DNA of 64,000 nucleotides from Diadophis punctatus similis. Lineage: Eukaryota; Chordata; Lepidosauria; Squamata; Dipsadidae. The notes under the pieces were generated by a model. The model saw only the letters and a list, made by a program, of their open reading frames with translations. It searched no databases and was not told the origin of the DNA. Of this stretch, positions 33,181 through 43,408 are shown piece after piece. How positions within the stretch are numbered: the first letter of the stretch is position 1; each line of letters opens with the position of its first letter. The DNA is taken from NCBI GenBank assembly GCA_023053685.1, contig JALIGW010000015.1:60001-124000 (forward strand), given 5' to 3'. Both the position numbers and the translations under genes were made by a program.

Positions 33181-33758
33181 CATAAAGGGCGGCCGTATCT
33201 CCATTTGTGTCCATCTGGAGTAGAAAAAGGGGACTGGAAAATTGACAAGCCAGGACCCACTAGAAGACAGCTGAATCCTGGCTAATAAAGCATGCCTGAA
33301 TATTTATCTGAATGAAAAGACAGATTCAATTGATGAGCAGGACTGAAGGGGGGGGAGGTATAGATTGGCTTCTGCAGCATCAAATGCCTTTGAAAACTGG
33401 ATCACCCCACCCCACCCCTCCAGGGGGATAAAGAGGAGGTGTAGTTTTAATCAAATCATGGCATTGTCTCCTCCCATGTTTTGCCCTGAAAAACCTCCTT
33501 CCTCCAAGTTCTTCCATTCTTGGAAACTCATCCCAACTCCAGAAGACCATTTCTCCCAACCCCCCAATGGACAGAGTGTGTTACATCCAACAGGCGTGTA
33601 GCAATCACGCACAACAAAAGGACAGCTGCACATTAATAAATATGTAATGTTTGATTTAAAAATATGGATTGTATTTCTCTCGTTTCTCTTCCCCCCCCCC
33701 TGCGGGCTCCCCACTCTCCCCCCCACACACAAAAAAAACCCAGCTCGGTTGCCAACTA
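33181..33758. other. Single-copy intergenic DNA
   Basis: Unique sequence with C-rich homopolymers near 33690 and 33720. No gene recognised. Confidence 0.4.
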
Positions 33759-34240
33759 CCGTATTTTTCGGAGTATAAGACGCACCTTTTTCCTCCCTAA
33801 AAGTGGCTGAAAATTTGGGTGTGTCTTATACTTCGAATGTAGCTTTTTTTTCCAGCCCTAACTAGGTGCTAACAGATCTTCCCAGCTCTTACTGGCTTGC
33901 AGGCTTTTTCATTGTTACTCTCTCCAAAGAATGTTTTTGCAACCCTAAGTCTTTGCAGAATTTTTTTTTCATTGCTCTACTTGCTCCGAATAAGTTTTTT
34001 TCTAGCCCTAACCAGGTGCTAATGATCTTCCCAGCTCTTACCAGCTTGCAATCTTTCATTGTTATTTCATTGTTACTCTCTCCGAAGAAGGTTTTTTTAA
34101 GTCCTAACCAGGGAATAAAATAATGTGCTGAAGCTGACCAGACTAAGGATGCTAGCCAGATGAATACCTGGTAGGCAGATTGTTTTCCCCTATTTTCCTC
34201 CCCAAAAACTAAGGTGCGTCTTATACTCTGAAAAATACGG
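33759..34240. mobile_element. TA-flanked MITE with CCGTATTTTTCGG ends, 482 bp
   Basis: Inverted ends CCGTATTTTTCGGAGTATAA / TTATACTCTGAAAAATACGG with GACGCACCTTTT just inside, flanked by TA on both sides (33757-33758, 34241-34242). The interior carries two copies of a ~150-bp segment with CCAGCTCTTACTGGCTTGC and CATTGTTACTCTCTCC. No transposase. Confidence 0.88.
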
Positions 34241-34755
34241 TAACCCCCCCCAAGGCAGGAGATGCGAACTGGCACGCGTACTTCTTGCTAGCTTTGGAAA
34301 TCCAAACCTCCAATGTTTTCCTATCCCAGCTGTTTCCCATTGTTCCTCTTTATCAGCTCAAAGGGCGAAAACAGGAACAAAGACGCAAGGGGGAAAAAAA
34401 ATCCCCTTGCATTTCAAATGTGCCAGTCAGTCAGTCCATTGTTAAAAGAAGAAGGCTGAATTGTCTTTCCTGCCAAACTTCTTTTTGGTGAATGTCCAGT
34501 TTTTAAGAAAAGCTATTCAGCTGTGCAATTTGTTTAATACATGCAGGGAGGGGGGGAAGGGATGGCGCATGAGATCACATGTTATGTAGAACGGGGTGGG
34601 GAGAAGTAAAAAAAAACCATATCCATACATTGCAGATTTTGTAAGTTTTTGGCTGAAATCGGGGCCTTGGATTGAGAGCAGTCAGGCCGACTTAAATTAT
34701 CAATTGGCCACTTTTAGGAAGAGTTCAATCAATAGTAAAACACCCGACAAATGAC
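34241..34755. other. Single-copy intergenic DNA
   Basis: Unique sequence, no feature seen. Confidence 0.4.
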
Positions 34756-35372
34756 AGTTTGGTCAAGTGGATAAGGCACCAGGCTAGAAACCAGCAGATT
34801 GTGAGTTCTAGTCCTGCCTTAGCCACCAAAGCCGGCTGGGTGACTTTGGGCCAATCACCAGGAGACTGGGAGTTCTAGTCCTGCCTTAGGCATGAAATCT
34901 GACTGGGTGACTTTGGGCCAATCACCAGGAGATGAGGAATTCTAGTCCCATTTTAGATATGAAAGCCAACTGGGTGATTTTAAGCCAATCACCAAGAAGC
35001 TGTGAGTTCTAGTCCTGGTTTAAGATGAAATCTGGCTGGATGACTTTGAGCTAATCACCAGGAGACAAGGAATTCTAGTCCCATTTTAGGCATGAAAGCC
35101 AACTGGGAGACTTTGGGCCAAGCACCAGGAGATAGTGAGTTCTAGTCCTGCCTTAGGATGAAATTCGGCTGGGTAACTTTGGGCCAATCACCAGGAGACT
35201 AAGAATTCTAGTCCCATTTTAGGCATGAAAGCCAACTGGGAGACTTTGGCCTGTCACTCTCTCTCTCAGCCCAACCCACCTCACAAAGCAACCCCTTGTT
35301 GCGGGGAAAACATACGTTCGCCACCTTGAGTTACTTATAAAGAAAATAAAGGCGGGATCAAAATAAATAAAT
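34756..35372 (+). mobile_element. tRNA-type SINE with internal expansion of ~67-bp modules
   Basis: A tRNA-like start (TTTGGTCAAGTGGATAAGGC, then TGTGAGTTCTAGTCCTGCC resembling a box B) is followed by seven modules of about 66-68 bp between 34801 and 35257. Each module has a form of AGTTCTAGTCC...GGGTGACTTTGGGCCAATCACCAGGAGA. The tail has GTTGCGGGGAAAACATACG, AATAAAGGCGGGATC and an AAAT run. A single-module relative is at 23815-23945. Confidence 0.8.
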
Positions 35373-35516
35373 AACCCTGCCCCAAAGAAATCAGTCAGTG
35401 GTTAAAAAGGGCACTTTTTAAGCTAACCTGCATTCCCAATTGTCAGCGATCTTCCTCGCTCAAAAATAGTTATTGCTCAAAAATAACTTTTTAAGTCTGA
35501 AGGGAACTTTCAACGC

Positions 35517-35557
<41 letters not shown>

Positions 35558-36483
35558 TTCTCTCTGAAGCAACCTGAAAGGAGAACAGTCTCCACAAGAC
35601 CACTCCAGATTCCTTCTTTTTGCAAACAGAGCTGGTTTGATTTGGGGTTTTTCCGTTTTGTTTTGTTTTTTGGCAATAGCAGAGGACGTATTTTGCTTGA
35701 TATAAGAGGAGAAGTTTCTTCTCATTCCCCCTGCTTCCCCCCCCCCAATGTGGACTTTTTTTGGAGGGGGGGCGGCAAGTCTTTGTCTCCTGAGCCATAA
35801 AGAGTAAATTGGCAGGTCTTGGCAAAGGCAGTGATCTTATTGAACCTGTAATTGTCTCGTGTCTTTGTTTACAAGTTGGAGAGTCAATACGATATGATTG
35901 ACACCGGCTCCAGCTGCATTAATGTCATATGCAAAAACTGGGGAGTTGGGGGGGGAATTAATGGCCCCCTTTTGAAAGACCTGGAAACTTCAGCTTTGAG
36001 CTAATTAAGCAAGCAAGCAAGCGAAGAACTGCCACCAGCGGTTTGTGTGACAAGGAATCGTCTCGCCCTTGCGATCTTGTCTCCTCCGTTCTGCCCTCTG
36101 CCAAATTCCGTGGGAATTTGTTCACGTTTTGCTCTATTAACGTAGCACCGCGTTCTGCGGATCACACACTGGGAAATTGCAATTTAAAAATTCTAAGGCC
36201 AACGTTCCAAAGGTGAAAAAAAAAAAAGCTGAATGACTACATTCGTGAAAGTCTCTTGCGCGCTTCCCAAAGGGGTCATTTGGGATTTGGGATTTGGGTC
36301 TAAGTGGCGAAACTGGAAAGCAAATCAGAGGATTGGGACACGGGAGTTGGGGAGTAGATTTAAGGTTCTTGAAAAAAGTAGGAAAATCATTAGAAATGCT
36401 CCTTTCGTAACGTGTAAGTCTTTGGCAACTGTGGGATAAGAGAGGGAGGAAATAAAGCATTGAAGCCAAATTAGGGGCAGAAG
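35373..36483. other. Single-copy DNA with (GTT)n and a candidate conserved block
   Basis: A GTT array of about 14 units lies at 35516-35556. The block at 35830-36010 is repeat-free with TGCATTAATGTCATATGC and GAGCTAATTAAGC words. No coding frame is convincing. Confidence 0.35.
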
Positions 36484-36558
36484 AACAGAATAACAGAGTT
36501 GTAAGGGATCTTGGAGGTCTTCTAGTCCAGCCCCCTACTCAAGCAGGAGACCCTATAC

Positions 36559-36693
36559 CAGGGGTAGGCAAAGTTGGCTCTTCTATGACTCATGGACTTC
36601 AACTCCCAGACTTTCTGAGCCAATCATGCTAGCTCAGGAATTCTGCGAGTTGAAGTCCATGAGTCATAGAAAAGCCAACTTTGCCTACCCCTG
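36559..36693. mobile_element. Palindromic hAT MITE, 135 bp, inside CR1
   Basis: CAGGGGTAGGCAAAGTTGGC and its inverted right end; flanks CCCTATAC and ACCTATAC agree at 7 of 8 bases. Confidence 0.9.
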
Positions 36694-37496
36694 ACCTATA
36701 CCATGTCAGACAAATGGCTGTCCAATTTCTTCTTAAAAGCCTCCAGTGATGGAGCACCCACAACTTCTGGAGGCAAGTTGTTTATACAGATAACAGATTA
36801 ACAGAGTTGGAAGGGACCTAGTAGGTCATCTAGTCCAACCCCCTGGCCAAGCAGGAGATCCTACACCCTTTCTGACCGATGGCAGTCCAGTCTCTTCTTG
36901 AAAGCCTCCAGTGATGAAGCTCCCACAACCTCTGAAGGCAACTTCTGTTCCATGGGTTGATTGTTCCCCCTGTCAGAAATTTTCTCCTTATTTCCAGGTT
37001 GAATCTCTCCTTGATCAGTTTCCATCCATTATTGCTTGTCTGGCCTTCGGGTGCTTTGGAAAATAGCTTGACCCCCTCCTCTTTGTGGCAGCCCCTCAAA
37101 TATTGGAGGACTGCTATCATGTCTCCTCCTTCTCTTCACTAGACAAGCCATGCCCAGTTCCTGCAACTGTTCATCATATATTTTAGCCTCCAGTCCCCTA
37201 ATCACTGATTAATTGTTTTCATTGTCAGGAAATTTCTACTTAGTTCGAGGTTGCTTCTCTCCTTGATTAGTTTCCACCTATTGCTTCTTGTCCTGCCCTC
37301 AGGTGCTTTGGGGGAAAGGTTGACTCCTCCTCTTCTTTGTGGCAGCCCCTCAAATATTGGAACACTGCCATCATGTCACCCCTAGTCTTTCTTTTTATTA
37401 AACTAGATATACCCAATTCCTGAAACCATTCTTCATGTGTTTTAGCCTTCAGTTCTTTAATCATCTTTGTTGGTCTTCTCTGCGCTCCTTCTAGAG

Positions 37497-38149
37497 CAGT
37501 GATGGCGAACGTTTTCAGCACCGAGTGACCAAACCCGAATGTGCATGTGCCGGAGTGCCGGAGCGCCGGAAAGATCAGCTGGTCCGAAGACCAGCTGGCC
37601 GGTGCGCATGCATGTGCCAGCCAGTTGGTCTTCAGTTTTCAGTTTTCAGGCGTGGACATCAGAGATGGGTTCCTCCCGGTTCGAACCGGTTCTATAGAAC
37701 CGTTAGTAACTTGGCGGCCTTGATCACTGGAACTGGCAGCGACCCAGGCCTGCCACACCCCCGAGCCGGTTCTTTCGGCGTTGCCATAGGCGCCGCCATC
37801 TTGTTTTTTGCTTCTGCGCATGCGCAGAAGCTTTTGTTTTAGTACTGCGCAAGCGCAGAGGGTCATTTCTGGGAAGCGCAAAACGTGCACTTCCGTTGCG
37901 ATGCAAAAGTAAGTATTTCTTTATTTCTTTATTTCTTTTATTAAATTTATATGCCGCCCAACTTGTACGTGCCGGCCAGCTGGTCTTTGGATTTCCGGTG
38001 CTCCAGTGTGCACGAAGACCTGCTGGTGATGATGCGCATGCCCAGAGCGCTCTGGGAAACCAGAAGAGCAGCTGGCGATGGCACGTGTTCCAACAGAAAG
38101 GGCTCTGCATGCCACCTCTGGCACGTGTGCCATAGGTTCGCCATCACGG
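37497..38149. mobile_element. Non-autonomous hAT element with inner insertion, inside CR1
   Basis: Left end CAGTGATGGCGAAC and right end GGTTCGCCATCAC, flanked by a perfect 8-bp duplication TTCTAGAG (37489-37496, 38150-38157). The interior from about 37660 to 37965 is foreign: it begins GATGGGTTCCTCCCGGTTCG and ends with a reversed LINE tail TTTATATGCCGCCCA. The outer element then resumes at GTACGTGCCGGCCAGCTGG. Confidence 0.88.
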
Positions 38150-38175
38150 TTCTAGAGACTCAACATCTTCGACTG

Positions 38176-38602
38176 CAGGTCAATATAATAAATAGTGATT
38201 ATTAATTGTCACAACCAGCTTAAGCCATCCCCAAACTCTGAAGCAGGAACCCCAAAACAAATAGACCGAGTGCAACCTATGATAGCAATCAAAGAGAACA
38301 GCTAGTCAAACTTTGCTATTTGATGTTATAAACATAGCTGTAGGCTGGACGTGTTCAGCTGACACCCCGGATAATCATCAGTTTGGAGTGCTAGGCGGTG
38401 AAATGGTTTCTGCTATCTTCAATTGAGGATAAGAGGAATTTGAAGTGGACCAAACACTGCAATGATTTGGTTTCAAGGGCCCGAGGAATGTATGCGAATG
38501 TCTTGCTTGCCGTTGCTCTGCAATTCTCTCCCCAGCAGTTCCCCCCCCCCCCGGCTTCTTATGCAACACAAATTCCAAAGAGAAGGCATTGAGAACGTAG
38601 AA
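38176..38602. other. Single-copy intergenic DNA
   Basis: Unique sequence, no feature seen. Confidence 0.4.
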
Positions 38603-39350
38603 CACTATCACAGTTGGAAGGGATCTTGGAGGTCTTCTAGTCCAACCCTCTGCTCAAGCAGAAGACTTTATACAGTTTCAGGCTTAAATGGCGGTCCAGT
38701 CTCTTCTTAAAAGCCTCCAGGGTTGGAGCACCCACAACTTCTGAAGGCAACTTCTGTTCCACTGGTTGATTGTCCTCACGGTTAGGAAGTGTCTGCTCAA
38801 TTCCAGGTTGTTCTCTCCTTGGTCAGTTTCCATCCATTGTTTCTTGTCTTGGCTTCTGGTGCTTTGGAAAATAGGTTGACACCCCCCCCCTCTTCTTTGT
38901 GGCAGCCTCTCAAATATTGGAATACTGTTATTAAAGCTAAAGGTTCCCCCGCACATGCGTGCTAGTCGTTTCCGGCTCTAGGGGGCGGTGCTCATCTCCG
39001 TTTCTAAGCCGAAGAGCCAGCGCTGTCCGAAGACGTCTCCGTGGTCATGGGGCTGGCATGACTAAACGCCAAAGGCGCATGGAGTGCTGTTACCTTCCCA
39101 CCAAAGTGGTCCCTATTTTTTTTTACTTGCATTTTTATGTGCTTTTGAACTGCTAGGTTGGCAGAAGCTGGGACAAATAACGGGAGCTCACTCCATTACG
39201 CGGCGCTAAGGATTCGAACCGCTGAACTGCTGATCTTCTGATCAACAAGCTCAGAATCCTAGCCACTGAGCCACCACATTCTGCTATTTTGTCACACATA
39301 ATCCTTCTTTTCACTAGATTAAATATACCCAATTCCTGCAATTACCCCCT
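38603..39350 (-). mobile_element. CR1 3' end hosting a Sauria SINE
   Basis: CR1 words CAGTTGGAAGGGATCTTGGA (38610) to CTCAAATATTGGAATACTG (about 38930) continue after the SINE with CACTAGATTAAATATACCC (39312) to about 39350. Confidence 0.88.
38936..39283 (-). mobile_element. Sauria-type tRNA SINE inside CR1
   Basis: Begins GGTTCCCCCGCACATGCGTG and ends GGTGGCTCAGTGGCTAG in minus orientation, about 350 bp, like the copy at 8307-8655. Confidence 0.9.
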
Positions 39351-39353
39351 TCC

Positions 39354-39502
39354 TCCTTTCCTTCCTTCCTTCCTTCCTTCCTTCCTTCCTTCCTTCCTTC
39401 CTTCCTTCCTTCTTCTTCTTCTTCTTCTTCTTCTTCTTCTTCTTCTTCTTCTTCTTCTTCTTCTTCTTCTTCCTCCTCCTCCTCCTCCTCCTCCTCCTCC
39501 TC

Positions 39503-39533
<31 letters not shown>

Positions 39534-39535
39534 TT
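39354..39535. repeat. (CTTC)n-(CTT)n-(CCT)n polypyrimidine tract
   Basis: Three successive pure pyrimidine arrays: CTTC to about 39410, CTT to about 39470, CCT to about 39526. It starts at the end of the CR1 fragment. Confidence 0.97.
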
Positions 39536-40140
39536 TAACCTCCAAGAGCAGTCTTTTTCTTAATTATAGCCACTCCGCCACTCCGTTCGATTCTCAAACA
39601 TATTCTTATTTATTTTAGGCCTCTGATTTCTCCCTCCACCCCACCCAGGTAATGAAATGGTAGAAGCCTACTTTTTCTGGTTTTGTAGTATGTTGATCAA
39701 AGTGACCTTTGAGTGCAAGCAGACACAAATCAATATCGTGCAGAGCGACGTTTGACAGATAAAGGTGCAACATATAATAAATGACAATCACAGGCGAGGA
39801 GAGGCCGAAAGCACCTGCCAACTTCGGTTCATACTGGCAATTTTCAGACAATGCCGCATGTTATGTTCAAAGCGAAAATTCATTTGTCCATCTAATAACA
39901 GAGATGGGGGAGATATTAAAGGACTGGTTTGGTTAAAGAAATGTTTCATCCCACAGTAATAATTCAGAGGCCAAACAGTCGCTGAGTCGCTGCTGGTAAA
40001 GTTATTAAGTTTTGAAAAGCAGCCAAAAGGAGGCATTCACAGGTAAACTCAGTCCTCGTTTACCTGTCCCCAGCCAAATAAAATTCCTAATGAATAGCTA
40101 AATAAGGCAGAGGGAGCCAGCCAAGAATGCAAAGAATTGA
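39536..40140. other. Single-copy intergenic DNA
   Basis: Unique sequence, no gene recognised. Confidence 0.4.
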
Positions 40141-40565
40141 GATAGTCGTTAATTTACAATAGTTTGTCTAGGTACCGTTCGAAGTTACAACGGCACAGGA
40201 AAAAAGTGACTTACGACCGTTTTTCACACTTACAACCACTGCAGCATCCCCATGGTCACATGATCAAAATTCAAATGCTTGGCAACTGGCATGTATTTAG
40301 GACGGTTGCATTGTCCCAGGGGTCATGTGATCCCCTTTTATGACCTTCCGACAAGCAAAAGTCGACGGGGGAAGCTGGATTCACTTAGCGGCTGTGTTAC
40401 TAACTGAACAACTGCAGTGATTCCCTTGACACAATGGCAAGCATATGCAACACCAGTGGCAAGAAAGGTCATAAAAGGCGAGGAGGGGGGAATTCACTCA
40501 ACAACTGTCTTGCTTAGCGACAGAAATTATAAGCTCAATTGCGGTCATAAGTTGAGGACTACCTG
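40141..40565. mobile_element. TA-type MITE (GGACTACCTG ends), ~425 bp
   Basis: The right end GGTCATAAGTTGAGGACTAC then CTG pairs with a diverged left end GATAGTCGTTAATTTAC. The interior has CACATGATCAAAATTCAAA and GTCATGTGATCCCC words of the family at 53352-53670. Confidence 0.8.
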
Positions 40566-40837
40566 TATTGCAGTGGGCTCCAGGATGGGCTTTGGGATTC
40601 TCCTCCAGTTGGAGAGCTTGGGATCCTCCAACTGGAGGAGGACCTGTTTGCCTGGATCTCCTCTTTGATGCATTGCCCATTGACTGCACTGCCTTTCATC
40701 TCTCGGGGTTGGACTAGAAGACCTCCAACATCCCTTCCAGCCCCACTATTCTATGCTCTCTTCCTTCAACACCTTTTCCATATCCCAGGGTTGTGGAAAA
40801 TGCAATCTGAAGGCAGTGATCAAGTGATCAAGCTGCT

Positions 40838-40982
40838 GTAGCCTAGAGGTAGAGCTCTTGCCTCACAATCAGGAGGTTATGAGTTCGATCCTAGGTAGAG
40901 GCAGATGTAAGGGTCTCCTGCTTAGGCAGGGGGTTGGACTAGATGACCTGCAAGTTCCCTTCCAATTCTGTTAATCTGTATT
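40838..40982 (+). mobile_element. tRNA-derived SINE with CR1-like 3' end
   Basis: A tRNA-like head (GTAGCCTAGAGGTAGAGC as box A, GGTTATGAGTTCGATCC as box B) is joined to a tail GGGGGTTGGACTAGATGACC ... CCTTCCAATTCTGTTAATCT, which is the CR1 3' terminus. Sharing a LINE's 3' end lets a SINE use that LINE's machinery. It is not a tRNA gene: there is no acceptor stem pairing, and it continues into the LINE tail. Confidence 0.85.
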
Positions 40983-40989
40983 ACAAGTT

Positions 40990-41085
40990 TGCATGCTTTA
41001 TTTATTTATTATTTGTTTGTTTATTTTTGTTTTTGTTTATTTCTTTATTTATTCATCCATCCATCCATCCATCCATCCATTTATT
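40990..41085. repeat. TTTA/TTTG and (CATC)n simple repeats
   Basis: A TTTATTTG-type run is followed by seven CATC units (about 41053-41081). Confidence 0.9.
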
Positions 41086-41384
41086 AGCTTTATATATTGC
41101 CCATCCCACTATCTAGAGAGGTGATGGGAACATGTCTTAGGATAATTTTTCTTGTTCACTATTTAGGAAAACTATTTTTTTTAACCCAAAACAGAAGTTT
41201 GACTTCTAGACTTCCCCACTCCTTTTTTTTCAAACTTTCATATATTAAAAATATGTTAGGACCTTACCCAGCCCATTTGCTTTCTAAATTGTCAAAGTCT
41301 TCCGACTGGCAAACAGTGAACGGTAAACAGCAGATTTATAACCTGACATAATTAATTGCCAAGATAGTGACATTTCCCATATTA

Positions 41385-42000
41385 TAGACAATCATGAATT
41401 ATGAGGCCGGCTGGTAGCCATCTCATTCACTGAAATCGGTTGATAAATATGTTTATTCGAGGTCAGCCCAGCCTCATCCATTAGAAATATTGTTTTCTCT
41501 AAACATTACATTGATTTAATTTAGCTCTAATCAATTTAAAATGGTTCTGACAATTAACAAAAGCTTCAAATATGACCTTAAAGTAATAGGATTCATTAGC
41601 TATGTTTAGGATTAAAGTTATCCTAATAGGGCCATTTTTCTTCCAGAGACTGACCGGTGGTCAGTCAAAATGAAATCAATTATTATAAATTATACAGTTT
41701 AAGTTGATTATGTAGTGCTTGCTAATTTGTATAAATAAGGACATCAAACAATGGAAGCCATTTATTAATAATTCTCCATCGAAGAGCTTTGGTGTCATAC
41801 TTCCTGCGAAAGCTTCAGGGTCATCTGTTAACTATGAAATGTTATATTCTCTGCTGCCAGGCATGTATGCTAATTAAACCTATAATTAATTGTAACAGTT
41901 ATAGTTAAAGTAAAAATGCTGGTAGCATTCCTTGCCCTATTATTCACGGTAATCAACTGAATCAAAGGGAATCTAATCAACAATTCATATGGTAGTCAAG
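41385..42000. other. Repeat-free AT-rich block, candidate conserved noncoding element
   Basis: About 600 bp without microsatellites, transposon ends or frames, unlike its surroundings. It is dense in homeodomain-like ATTA/TAAT words (TAGCTCTAATCAATTTAAA, GCTAATTAAACCTATAATT, TTTATTAATAATTC). Such composition is typical of developmental enhancers, but I could not check conservation. Confidence 0.4.
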
Positions 42001-42499
42001 GGATCAGAATACATGAAAGCAAGGACTACAGCTGGAACTCATAAGTTGTAGGACGTAATAAAATAATGATTGCAAAAAATAAAAAATAAAACCCACTCGC
42101 ATTGCAACATTACAGTGTGAACTTGGTGCTGTCATATTACAAAACAGTCGGTGCTAAGTCATACTGAAGAATTCAAAGCTTTGGCAAAAATAACATGCTT
42201 TTTTAATATGCCAATAATGTAAATATTAAAAAAAAAACTCAAGCCATGCCTGACTGAGATGCAATGTTAAGAAAAAAAAAACCCAGACTACTTCTAAAGA
42301 ATTTAGAATTTATTTTTAACTGAAACAGTTGGGCACTTACAGACGTTGCTTTATCTTTTTAAGACCACATTGGAGGTGGGAGCTATATATTGGAGGTTAA
42401 AACCCCCCGGACTTGAAGAGAAGAGCTGTTATCTAATCTAATTAATTAATCAACTTCATGGCCTACATTCAAAAGAAAGCTGTAGCATCTTTAGATAGT

Positions 42500-42680
42500 G
42501 GCCATTCAGTTTCCAACTAACCATATAATGAAGCACGTTGCGGGTCCCATCGATTAGGAAAGTACCTCTGATGGGACCTTCTCGGTGGTGGCCCCTTCTC
42601 TATGGAACATCATTCTTTCCGAGGTACCCCACCTCGTTGCTTTTCTGAAAACGTGGCTTTGTCAGCGGGCCTGGAGACCA
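42500..42680. mobile_element. Non-LTR 3'-region fragment (family uncertain)
   Basis: Words CTTCTCGGTGGTGGCCCCTT and CTATGGAACATC resemble a common squamate LINE 3' region. Too short to classify. Confidence 0.4.
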
Positions 42681-42701
42681 CAAATAGCCCTCGACTTAGA
42701 A

Positions 42702-43056
42702 CAGGGGTGGGTTCCTCACGGTTCGGACCGGATCACCCGAACTGGTAGCGACCCGCTGATTACATCACTGACGGTGCCGTTCCGTGTGCGCCGCCATCTT
42801 TTTGTGGATTTTTCCCCTTCCGCGGCTTGAAAAAGGGCCCTCCCACCCACCCGCAGGTGAATACCGACCTTTATTTCTTCGCCCGAAGCACAGCTGATGA
42901 GCTACTCAGTGTGTTTTGGGCTAATTCCTACTTCTGAGCATGCGCGGAAGTGAAATCGCGCGAGGGGACTTCCGCGTGTGCACGAGTGGAGCAAGCGAGC
43001 GAGCGCGAAATGTCGTGATGCGAACTGGTGGCGAAGGTAAGTGGAACCCACCCCTG
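42702..43056. mobile_element. Non-autonomous hAT element, CAGGGGTGGGTTCC family
   Basis: Inverted ends CAGGGGTGGGTTCC / GGAACCCACCCCTG (the outer 14 bp are perfect) inside a perfect 8-bp duplication ACTTAGAA (42694-42701 and 43057-43064). The GC-rich interior has no frame. Confidence 0.93.
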
Positions 43057-43137
43057 ACTTAGAACCACAATCGAACTCAATATTTCCATTGCTAAGCAAG
43101 ACAGCTATCCAGTGAGTTTTGCCCCATTATGCAACCT

Positions 43138-43142
43138 TTCTT
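43138..43142. other. Copia target-site duplication, left copy
   Basis: TTCTT next to the LTR, repeated at 47764-47768. Five bases is the usual duplication for Ty1/copia integrases. Confidence 0.93.
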
Positions 43143-43408
43143 TGTCAGAGTTACGCAATAAATCAGAAGCTTCAAAAGATAACTGCATTTTGCTGATTCA
43201 AATAACTTCTTTATAAGTAGAATAAAACATTAACAATACCACACTTTGTTTCAGATCACATGTTGAGATGTTTTCACAGCAAGCTTTAATGGTGGACAGA
43301 CTAAACCACACCCTTCTTCTTGCTAAGTTTCTGGACATGCTCAAATAACACTTCAGCCTGATTGGCTGACTCAATCACATGGCTCTCCCAGTCATGAATA
43401 TTCCAACA
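43143..43408 (-). repeat. Copia 3' LTR
   Basis: 266 bp, TG...CA in either orientation, identical by eye to 47498-47763. It encodes the last codons and the stop of the gag-pol frame (stop at 43392-43394). A TTATAAAG TATA-like word (minus strand, near 43208-43216) and an ATTAAA poly(A)-like word (near 43286) are visible. Confidence 0.97.

Larger units (their letters stand above)
36484..38175 (-). mobile_element. CR1 3' end hosting a second CR1 and two hAT elements
   Basis: The outer CR1 starts at 36484 (ACAGAATAACAGAGTTGTAAGG), breaks at about 36782 (GGAGGCAAGTTGTT), resumes at about 37204 (CACTGATTAATTGTTTTC), breaks again at 37496, and ends after 38150 (TTCTAGAGACTCAACATC). An inner CR1 copy spans about 36783-37203. 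All pieces are minus strand and 3'-terminal, without reverse transcriptase. Confidence 0.88.

Noticed and set aside
33759..34240. Frames of 85-128 codons
   Set aside because: They lie inside a TA-flanked MITE with internal duplication; no transposase motif is present.
34801..35257. Regularly spaced repeats that could suggest a CRISPR array
   Set aside because: There are no unique spacers; whole modules are repeated, the locus is a SINE, and the genome is eukaryotic.
40838..40915. Possible tRNA gene
   Set aside because: Box A and box B words are present but no cloverleaf closes, and the sequence continues into a CR1-like tail, so it is a SINE head.
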